Source: Streptomyces coryli (lineage in GTDB: Bacteria > Actinomycetota > Actinomycetes > Streptomycetales > Streptomycetaceae). Taken from it: a stretch of DNA of 47,165 nt. The notes beneath the pieces are model-generated. The model was not told where the DNA came from and made no database searches. It worked only from the letters and a program-made list of their open reading frames with translations. This document shows, one piece after another, positions 40,802 through 47,165 of this stretch (the first letter of the stretch is position 1; each line of letters begins with the position of its first letter). The position numbers and the translations under genes are program-made. The stretch is from the NCBI RefSeq assembly GCF_011044975.1, contig NZ_JAAKZV010000037.1, positions 1 through 47,165 of the forward strand. Reading direction: 5' to 3'.

Positions 40802-43456
40802 TCAGCGCAGCAGCACACCTGCCTCCTGCTCGGCCCCGCCCTCGGTAGGCACCGCCACGAGTCCCAACTCCGCCGGCGACGCCAGCAGCCGATGCCCCGG
40901 AAGAATCCGCACCGTATACCCGAAGGCCCCCGTCCGGTCCAGCGACAGCGGCCCCTCGAACACCCACCGGCCCTCCAAGTCCGGCCCTGCCGACGGCTTC
41001 AGCGACACCACCGTCGCCTCCGAGATGCGGTCACCGGCATCCACCCGCCCCGCGACCGCCTGCACCTCCACGTCGTCCGGCGCCAGCTCGCCGAGCGTCA
41101 CCCGCACCCGCAGGTTCAGCGTCGACCCCAGCTCCGCGGCCGCCGGCTGCGCGCTCGCCTCGACGTGCTCCACGGCGACCCGCGGCCACGCGGCCCGCAC
41201 CCGGGCCTTCCACGCCGCCAGTTCGGAGGCGATGTCGGACGTCAGCGTCCGGTGCGCCCGCGCGGCCGGCGCGTACAGCCGCTCCACGTACTCCCGCACC
41301 ATCCGCCCGGCCAGCACCTTCGGCCCCAGGTGCACCAGCGTCTGCCGCACCATGTCGATCCACCGGCGCGGCAGCCCGCCGCCGTCCGTGTCGTAGAACC
41401 GCGGCGTCACCCGCTCCTCCAGCAGCGTGTAGATCGCCGCCGCCTCCAGCTCGTCCCGCCGCTCGTCATCGGTCGCGGAGCCGTCGGCGGTCGGGATCGC
41501 CCAGCCGAAGTCGGGCTCGTACCACTCGTCCCACCAGCCGTCCCGGATCGACAGGTTGAGGCAGCCGTTCAGGGCGGCCTTCATTCCCGAGGTCCCGCAC
41601 GCCTCCAGCGGCCGCAGCGGGTTGTTCAGCCAGACGTCGCAGCCCGTGTAGAGCTTCTGCGCCATCGTCATCCCGTAGTCCGGCAGGAAGACGATCCGGT
41701 GCCGCACCCGCGGATCGTCCGCGAACCGCACCAGCTCCTGGATCAGCGCCTTGCCGCCGTCATCGGCCGGATGCGCCTTCCCCGCGACCACGATCTGCAC
41801 CGGCCGCTCCGGATGCAGCAGCAGCTCCATCAGCCGGTCGCGGTCGCGCAGCATCAGCGTCAGCCGCTTGTACGACGGCACCCGGCGCGCGAACCCGATC
41901 GTCAGCACGTCGGGGTCCAGCACCCCGTCGATCCAGCCGAGCTCGGCCGCGCCCGCGCCGCGCTCCCGCCACGAGGCGCGCAGCCGGTTCCGTACCTCCT
42001 CGACCAGCTGCTCGCGCAGCGACCTGCGCAGCTCCCACACATCGCCGTCCGGGATCTGCGCGACCGCGTCCCACCGCTCGGAGGCCCCGACGGAGAGCGC
42101 GTCCTCGGTACGCTGCGCCCCGATCTGCCGCGCCCCGAGCCGGAACACCTCGGGCGCCACCCAGGTCGGCGCGTGCACCCCGTTCGTCACGGACGCGATC
42201 GGCACCTCCTCCGGGTCGAAGCCCGGCCACAGCCCGGCGAACATCGCCCGGCTGACGCTCCCGTGCAGCGTGGACACGCCGTTGGCGCGCTGTGCCAGCC
42301 GCAGCCCCATCACCGCCATGTTGAAGCAGTTCGGCTCGCCGCCCGGATACGACTCCAGGCCGAGCCGCAGCACCTGCTCGACGTCGATCCCGGGCAGCTC
42401 CGCGTCGTCGCCGAGATGCCGGGCGACGAGCTCGCGGTCGAAGCGGTCGATGCCGGCCGGCACCGGCGTATGGGTGGTGAAGACGGTGCCGGCGCGGACG
42501 GATTCGAGCGCGGCCTGGAAGTCGAGGCCGTCCTTGTCGTCGCCCTGCCCCGCCGCCGCGATCAACTCGCGGATCCGCTCCAGGCCGAGGAACCCGGCGT
42601 GCCCCTCGTTGGTGTGGAAGACCTCAGGCCCGGGGTGCCCGGTGATCCGGCAGTACGCCCGTACCGCCCGCACCCCGCCGATGCCCAGCAGCATCTCCTG
42701 CAGCAGCCGGTGCTCGGAACCGCCGCCGTAGAGCCGGTCGGTGACGTCCCGCTCGCCCGGGTCGTTCTCGTCCACATCGGAGTCGAGCAGCAGCAGCGGC
42801 ACCCGCCCGACCTTCGCCACCCACACCGCGGCGCGCAGCGAGCGCCCGTGCGGCAGGGCGAGGCGGATCTGCACCGCGCGTCCGTCGTCCTCGGCGAGGC
42901 GGGCGAGCGGCAGCTCGTTGGGGTCGAGCACCGGGTAGTGCTCCTGCTGCCAGCCCTCGCGGGAGAGCGACTGCCGGAAGTACCCGTGCCGGTAGAGCAG
43001 GCCGACGCCGATCAGCGGCACGCCGAGGTCGCTGGCCGCCTTGAGGTGGTCGCCGGCGAGGATGCCGAGACCGCCGGAGTACTGCGGCAGCGCTCCGGTG
43101 ATGCCGAACTCCGGCGAGAAGTACGCGATGGCGGCGGGCAGGTCGCCCCCGCCGGCTTGCGTCTGCTGGTACCAGCGCTGCCCGGTGACGTAGTCGCGCA
43201 GATCCTCCCGTACGGCCTCGAGCCGGCGCAGGAAGCGGCGGTCGTCGGCGAGCGCGGTGAGGCGGTCAGTGGCGACGGAGCCGAGCAGGCGCACCGGGTC
43301 GCCCCCGGTCTCGCGCCATCGGTCGGGGTCTACGGACTCGAACAGCTCGCGGGTCTCGGGGTGCCAGGACCACCGCAGATTCCGGCTCAGCTCGCTGAGC
43401 GGGCGCAGCGGTTCGGGGAGGACGGGGCGGACGGTGAACCTACGAATCGCCTTCAC
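40802..43456 (-). CDS. glgP: Alpha-glucan (glycogen) phosphorylase
   Basis: An 884-residue GT35 enzyme that releases glucose-1-phosphate from glycogen or maltodextrin. PLP is held by Lys626 in EACGTSGMKAALNGCLN. The N-terminus RNLRWSWHPETRELFESVD, the SPEFGITGALPQYSGGLGILAGDHLKAASDLG region (seen in pieces at about 110-145) and HTNEGHAGF are typical of the long actinobacterial phosphorylases with an extra C-terminal beta domain. I take the GTG at 43456 (MKAIRRFTVRP). A GTG two codons earlier is possible. TACCTT ends 8 bases before this GTG, so a leaderless transcript is likely. It is divergent from the beta-helix gene. Confidence 0.95.
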   Translation of the reverse strand: MKAIRRFTVRPVLPEPLRPLSELSRNLRWSWHPETRELFESVDPDRWRETGGDPVRLLGSVATDRLTALADDRRFLRRLEAVREDLRDYVTGQRWYQQTQAGGGDLPAAIAYFSPEFGITGALPQYSGGLGILAGDHLKAASDLGVPLIGVGLLYRHGYFRQSLSREGWQQEHYPVLDPNELPLARLAEDDGRAVQIRLALPHGRSLRAAVWVAKVGRVPLLLLDSDVDENDPGERDVTDRLYGGGSEHRLLQEMLLGIGGVRAVRAYCRITGHPGPEVFHTNEGHAGFLGLERIRELIAAAGQGDDKDGLDFQAALESVRAGTVFTTHTPVPAGIDRFDRELVARHLGDDAELPGIDVEQVLRLGLESYPGGEPNCFNMAVMGLRLAQRANGVSTLHGSVSRAMFAGLWPGFDPEEVPIASVTNGVHAPTWVAPEVFRLGARQIGAQRTEDALSVGASERWDAVAQIPDGDVWELRRSLREQLVEEVRNRLRASWRERGAGAAELGWIDGVLDPDVLTIGFARRVPSYKRLTLMLRDRDRLMELLLHPERPVQIVVAGKAHPADDGGKALIQELVRFADDPRVRHRIVFLPDYGMTMAQKLYTGCDVWLNNPLRPLEACGTSGMKAALNGCLNLSIRDGWWDEWYEPDFGWAIPTADGSATDDERRDELEAAAIYTLLEERVTPRFYDTDGGGLPRRWIDMVRQTLVHLGPKVLAGRMVREYVERLYAPAARAHRTLTSDIASELAAWKARVRAAWPRVAVEHVEASAQPAAAELGSTLNLRVRVTLGELAPDDVEVQAVAGRVDAGDRISEATVVSLKPSAGPDLEGRWVFEGPLSLDRTGAFGYTVRILPGHRLLASPAELGLVAVPTEGGAEQEAGVLLR

Positions 43457-43551
43457 GTACACGAAGGTAGCCGCGCGATGGCCGATTTGCCCAGAATGAT
43501 CGTACGCCGATAGGGCTCACAAAAGATGAGAGTTGTTCTACTCTTCCGCGC
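43457..43551. promoter_or_regulatory. Divergent promoter region, glgP and beta-helix gene
   Basis: On the plus side TACTCT (43539-43544), a TANNNT match, ends 8 bases before the ATG at 43552. It is overlapped by the inverted repeat AGAGT (43529-43533) with ACTCT (43540-43544), a possible operator. On the minus side TACCTT plays the same role for glgP. No ribosome binding site precedes either start. Confidence 0.5.
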
Positions 43552-45624
43552 ATGTCGTGGACGCGTAAGGCCCTGGCCGCTGTAGCGGCGCTGCTCGTGG
43601 TGCTGGTGGGTGCGGCTCCCGCGGGGGCGCACGAGGAGCGGCCGGTGTCCTTCCCGGACGGCTCCGGGAGCGTGCCGAAGTACCGCGAGGGCGCGCCGGA
43701 TCTGCTGGTGTGCAAGACCGACCGCGCGGACTTCGAGCGGCGCATCGCCGACTATCCGCGCCCGCTGCGGGAGCGCAACGAGCGGTACTTCGAGCGCTGC
43801 CTGCGCGACGGCTACCGGCATCTGCAGGCCGCGGTCGACGCCGTCGACCGCCCGGACATGAACATCGCCATCCTGCCCGGCGTCTACCAGGAGCAGCCGA
43901 CCCAGCCGAAGCCCTCGGGCGCCTGCGCCCGGCTGAAGGCCCGCAAGTCGTCGTTCGGCTACCAGATCCTGTCGTACGCGCAGCAGAAGCGCTGCCCGTC
44001 CAATCAGAACCTGGTCGCCATCCTCGGCAAGAAGAACCTGCAGATCGAGGGCACGGGCCAGTCCCGCTCGGACGTCATCATCGACGGCCAGTACAAGAAG
44101 CTGAACGTGATCCGCGCGGACGGCTCGGACGGGGTCTACTTCCGGAATTTCACGGCCCAGCGGTCCACCTTCAACTCGCTGTACGTGCTGGCCGGCGACG
44201 GCTTCGTCATCGACGACATGCTGACCCGCTGGAACGACGAGTACGGCTTCCTGACCTTCGCTTCGGATCACGGCCTGTACAAGAACTGCGAGTCGTACGG
44301 GAACGGCGACTCGGGGATCTACCCGGGCAGCGCGTCGGACATCAACAACGGCCGGGGCTACGACGTCCCGCGCTACTCGATCGAGATCACGGGCTGCCGC
44401 AGCCACCACAACATGGTCGGCTACTCCGGCACCGCGGGCGACTCCGTCCACGTCCACGACAACGAGTTCGACCACAACATGGGCGGCGCCTCGATGGACA
44501 GCGCCTTCCCCGGCCACCCGGGCCTGCCGCAGAACCACGCCCGCTTCGAGCGCAACGACATCCACGACAACAACGCGAACTACTACCGGTACGTACGCGA
44601 CGGCACCTGCGCCAAGCCGCCTGCCGAGCGGGGATACGAGCGCGGCGTGGTGTGCCCGCAGATCTCCATGCCGCCGGGGACGGGGATCATCACGGCGGGC
44701 GGAAACTGGAACATCTACGAGAACAACTGGATCCACGGCCATCAGCGGGCCGGGATCTTCCTGAGCGCCGTCCCCGCCTTCATCCGGGGCGAGGGCGCGC
44801 TGGGCAAGCAATTCGACACGTCGCACCACAACCGGTACGCGGGGAACCGCTTCGGGACGGACCGCGCGGGCCGCTCGCACCCGAACGACATGGACGTGTG
44901 GTGGGACGGCCAGGGCGGCGGCAACTGCTGGCAGGCGAGCGCGGGCGCCTCCAACCCGCGATCGCTCCCGTCCTGCGGCGACAGGCGGGGCGATGTCTCC
45001 GGGGATACGGACCGGGTGGCCGGCGAGCCGGGGAAGCTGGCGCAGCTGATGGTGTGCGCGGAGTACGACGCGGGCGCGCGGAAACTGCCGGCGGGGTGCG
45101 ACTGGTACGGCGCGCGGGGTGTTGAACGGGTCGAGGTGCAGCTCGCGCTCGGGGTGGCCGGGGTGCTGGCGCTGGTCGGCGGCGTGCTGTGGTGGCGCCT
45201 GCGGTCCAGCCGCGTGGCCGGGGCTGCGGCGCTGGCAGGGGCGGCGGGTCTGGTGCTCGACGTGGTCGGGTCTGCCGGGTCGTACGCGGACACGCTGATC
45301 CCGGTCGTGGCGCTGGTGCTGCTCGGCGGCTGGTGGGCGGCGACCGGGTGGGTGCTGCGGGAGGAACGGCGGGCGTTCGCCTGGGTGACGATGGCGATGG
45401 GGGCGCTGACGCTGCTCGACGCCTTCGACAAGGCGGTGTTCATGCTCCCGTGGATCCCGCTGAGCCCGGCCTGGGCGCGGATGCTGCTCGGTGTGGTGTG
45501 GGTCGTCTGGGCGGTGGTGGCCGCGGCCCGCCTGCGGACGCCCTCGCGGTCGGCAGAGGCGGATGCGATGGAATCCGGCCCCGCGGACACTCCACCCGCC
45601 GCGGCGGCGGGGGCGGTGTCGTGA
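43552..45624 (+). CDS. Secreted right-handed beta-helix protein with membrane tail (NosD-like)
   Basis: A 690-residue protein. Residues 1-26 are a signal peptide ending APAGA, so the mature protein should begin at His27. A Cys-containing N-terminal region (30-115) follows. Residues about 120-420 are parallel beta-helix repeats rich in His, Asn and Asp (SHHNMVGYSGTAGDSVHVHD, EFDHNMGG, NDIHDNNANYYRY), resembling the NosD/CASH fold of copper-site maturation proteins and polysaccharide-binding enzymes. A C-terminal part (about 525-665) has four to five membrane helices. Substrate and metal are not proven. Its stop overlaps the start of the lipoprotein gene as GTGA. I know no named family with this exact layout. 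Confidence 0.82.
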   Translation: MSWTRKALAAVAALLVVLVGAAPAGAHEERPVSFPDGSGSVPKYREGAPDLLVCKTDRADFERRIADYPRPLRERNERYFERCLRDGYRHLQAAVDAVDRPDMNIAILPGVYQEQPTQPKPSGACARLKARKSSFGYQILSYAQQKRCPSNQNLVAILGKKNLQIEGTGQSRSDVIIDGQYKKLNVIRADGSDGVYFRNFTAQRSTFNSLYVLAGDGFVIDDMLTRWNDEYGFLTFASDHGLYKNCESYGNGDSGIYPGSASDINNGRGYDVPRYSIEITGCRSHHNMVGYSGTAGDSVHVHDNEFDHNMGGASMDSAFPGHPGLPQNHARFERNDIHDNNANYYRYVRDGTCAKPPAERGYERGVVCPQISMPPGTGIITAGGNWNIYENNWIHGHQRAGIFLSAVPAFIRGEGALGKQFDTSHHNRYAGNRFGTDRAGRSHPNDMDVWWDGQGGGNCWQASAGASNPRSLPSCGDRRGDVSGDTDRVAGEPGKLAQLMVCAEYDAGARKLPAGCDWYGARGVERVEVQLALGVAGVLALVGGVLWWRLRSSRVAGAAALAGAAGLVLDVVGSAGSYADTLIPVVALVLLGGWWAATGWVLREERRAFAWVTMAMGALTLLDAFDKAVFMLPWIPLSPAWARMLLGVVWVVWAVVAAARLRTPSRSAEADAMESGPADTPPAAAAGAVS

Positions 45625-46040
45625 CGCCCGCGGTTCGGGGTGCGTGCACCACGCTGCTCGCCGCGGTTCTTCTGGCCGTGAGCGGCTGCTCGTTGCCGAC
45701 CACTCATCACCGGCCCGGAACCAGCCACGAGGAGGCCACCGGGTCCGTGGCACCGGCGACCCAGCCCGCGCCCGGGGAGCGGCGTGAGGTCGTCATCCGT
45801 ATCGCCGGCGGCAAAGTCAGCCCGAAGCCAGGCCGCGTCGAGGTCGAGCGTGGCGCGCGCGTAGAGCTTCGCGTCACCAGCGATGTCGCCGACGAGCTGC
45901 ACGTCCACGGCTACGACAAGTCCGCCCAACTCAAGCCGGGCAAGGCCGCGACCGTGGCATTCACCGCGGACCGGAGCGGACTGTTCCAGGTGGAGACGCA
46001 CTCCGCGCATCTCGTGCTGACCCAGCTGCTCGTACGGTGA
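45621..46040 (+). CDS. Cupredoxin-like lipoprotein, cysteine-free site
   Basis: A 139-residue lipoprotein with lipobox VSGC (Cys23). After a His/Thr/Ala-rich linker (27-52) comes a small beta-sandwich of about 85 residues that fits the cupredoxin-1 family (VVIRIAGGKVSPKPGRVEVERGA, then a GLFQVETHSAHLVLTQLLVR ending). The only cysteines are at 9 and 23, both in the signal region. The blue-copper Cys is therefore absent; His94, His96, His127 and His130 could form a type-2-like or storage site. It is coupled to the beta-helix gene before it (GTGA) and the membrane gene after it (TGATG). It sits on the outer face of the membrane. Confidence 0.82.
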   Translation: MTPAVRGACTTLLAAVLLAVSGCSLPTTHHRPGTSHEEATGSVAPATQPAPGERREVVIRIAGGKVSPKPGRVEVERGARVELRVTSDVADELHVHGYDKSAQLKPGKAATVAFTADRSGLFQVETHSAHLVLTQLLVR

Positions 46041-47165
46041 TGCTCGCGCACGGCGTCGGTGACCGGCAGGACCTGCCGATCTCGGTCTTCTATGCGTATG
46101 CGGGCGCGTTCGCCGCGCTCTTCGTCTCCTTTCTGGCGCTGGGGCTGCTCTGGCCCGAGTCGCGGTTCTCCGCCGCCGCCGGACGGCCGCTCCCCGCCTG
46201 GTTGCGGCGAGTTGTCGACGGCCGCGTGCTGCGTCGGAGCCTGCGGGTGGCCGGACTCGCCGGTGCCGCCCTCGTCCTCGGGCATCTGCTGCTCGGCCCC
46301 GACGACCCCGATCGCAACCCGGCGCCGGGCGCGATCTACGTCGTCCTCTGGGTCGGGCTCGTGCCCGCCTCGCTCCTCTTCGGTCCCGTATGGCGACTCC
46401 TCAATCCACTCCGCACCCTCCATCTCCTCCTGTGCCGCGCCCTGCGGCGCGACCCCGACGCCGGCGGCCGGCCGCTGCCGTCGCGACTCGGCTTCTGGCC
46501 CGCCGCGGCCGGGCTCACCGCCTTCACCTGGCTTGAACTCGCCTCGCCCGAACCCGCCTCCCGCACCACCCTCCTCACCTTCATCACCGGCTACGCCATC
46601 GCGCACCTCCTCGCCGCCGCCCGCTACGGCAGCGCCTGGTTCGCCCGCGGCGACGCCTTCGAGGTCTACTCCGCCCTGCTCGGGCACCTCTCACCGCTGG
46701 GCCGCGGACCCCAAGGCCGCCTCGTGCTGCGGCACCCCTTCCACAGCCTCGACGCCGTCCCGCAGCTCCCCGGCCTCGCCGCCACCGCCTGTGTGCTGCT
46801 CGGCTCCACCGCCTACGACGGCTTCTCCGCCACCCCCTCCTGGATCGACACCCTCCAGACCTCCCCCCTCGGCCGCACCGGCGCAGCCACCCTCGGACTG
46901 CTCGCCGCCATCGCCGCCGCGGCCGCCCTCTTCACCCTCTGCACCTCCGCCGCCCGCCTCATCTCAGGCGCCCGCCTCAACTCCGACGGCCTCAACTCCG
47001 ACGCCCTCATCTCCACCCGGAAAGCCGGCTCACGCGCCTTCGCCCACTCCCTCCTCCCCATCGCCACCGGCTATCTCATCGCCCACTACTTCTCACTCTT
47101 CGCCACCGAAGCCCCACGCACAGTCACCCTCGCATACGGCACTGACAACCCGCCCCCGGCCGCCC
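46040..47165 (+). CDS. Polytopic membrane protein, partial (cut by window end)
   Basis: An open frame of 375 codons with no stop before the window ends. It begins MLAHGVGDRQDLPISVFYAY at an ATG that overlaps the cupredoxin stop as TGATG. It has at least eight hydrophobic helices, at about 18-38, 68-86, 98-121, 150-170, 177-195, 243-260, 281-302 and 335-354. Recognisable stretches are GPVWRLLNPLRTLHLL, YGSAWFARGDAFEVYS, LGSTAYDGF and TGYLIAHYFSLFA. I know similar proteins as uncharacterised actinobacterial membrane proteins and can give no function. The coupling to a cupredoxin and a beta-helix protein suggests a metal-linked transport or assembly role. The C-terminus is missing. Confidence 0.78.
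   Translation, partial: MLAHGVGDRQDLPISVFYAYAGAFAALFVSFLALGLLWPESRFSAAAGRPLPAWLRRVVDGRVLRRSLRVAGLAGAALVLGHLLLGPDDPDRNPAPGAIYVVLWVGLVPASLLFGPVWRLLNPLRTLHLLLCRALRRDPDAGGRPLPSRLGFWPAAAGLTAFTWLELASPEPASRTTLLTFITGYAIAHLLAAARYGSAWFARGDAFEVYSALLGHLSPLGRGPQGRLVLRHPFHSLDAVPQLPGLAATACVLLGSTAYDGFSATPSWIDTLQTSPLGRTGAATLGLLAAIAAAAALFTLCTSAARLISGARLNSDGLNSDALISTRKAGSRAFAHSLLPIATGYLIAHYFSLFATEAPRTVTLAYGTDNPPPAA

Noticed and set aside
43552-47165. A nitrous oxide reductase (nos) cluster.
   Set aside because: The beta-helix protein resembles NosD, but NosZ, NosF, NosY and NosL are not present in the window.

Overview
The window is a chromosomal stretch of a high-GC actinomycete, almost certainly a Streptomyces or close relative. 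The signs are very high GC at third codon positions, GTG starts, 4-base NTGA gene overlaps, rare TTA codons confined to two genes, a twin-arginine cholesterol oxidase, an Mrp antiporter operon with fused A/B subunit, and LAL-type LuxR and CGNR regulators. I see no rRNA, tRNA, CRISPR, insertion sequence or phage gene. Most genes lie on the minus strand.

Layout. 1-3051: a LacI regulator preceded by an array of CTAAT-type operators, and upstream of it an MFS transporter coupled to a half-length MFS fragment. 3078-9755: a CGNR zinc-finger protein, then a six-gene Mrp Na+/H+ antiporter operon (A/B fusion, C, D, E, F, G) in which every junction is a 4-base overlap. 9833-14817: an SRPBCC protein, a class I cholesterol oxidase with a TTA codon, and divergently an AurF-like di-iron oxygenase with an FprB-type ferredoxin/NADP reductase, plausibly its electron donor. 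14822-17317: a histidine-decarboxylase-like PLP enzyme with a 74-codon Cys-motif protein behind it and a structured 248-base leader in front, and a stand-alone maltokinase N-cap protein. 17419-22101: GNAT, LAL regulator with a TTA codon, and a berberine-bridge-type flavoenzyme.

22098-28964 is a seven-gene operon that reads as an oxidative L-fucose pathway (dehydratase, SDR, aldo-keto reductase, lactonase-type amidohydrolase) joined to the L-lactate oxidation genes lutABC. This makes sense because the pathway ends in L-lactate plus pyruvate. The last hydrolase, a transporter and a dedicated regulator are not in the window. 29347-32369: an Rv1733c-family membrane protein, a DosS-like heme-GAF sensor whose ATPase domain has lost its N-box, and a stand-alone HATPase protein with 11-base PHO-box-like repeats in front. 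32519-43456: enoyl-CoA hydratase, L,D-transpeptidase lipoprotein, heterodimeric ABC exporter with one degenerate ATP site, GlgX and glycogen phosphorylase.

43552-47165, cut by the window end, is the best candidate for an undescribed system: a secreted NosD-like beta-helix protein with a membrane tail and a predicted mature N-terminal histidine, a cysteine-free four-histidine cupredoxin-like lipoprotein, and a polytopic membrane protein, all translationally coupled. I infer an extracytoplasmic metal (perhaps copper) function, but nothing in the sequence proves it.

Several genes carry a TANNNT-like -10 box ending 7-8 bases before the start codon, which suggests leaderless transcripts.
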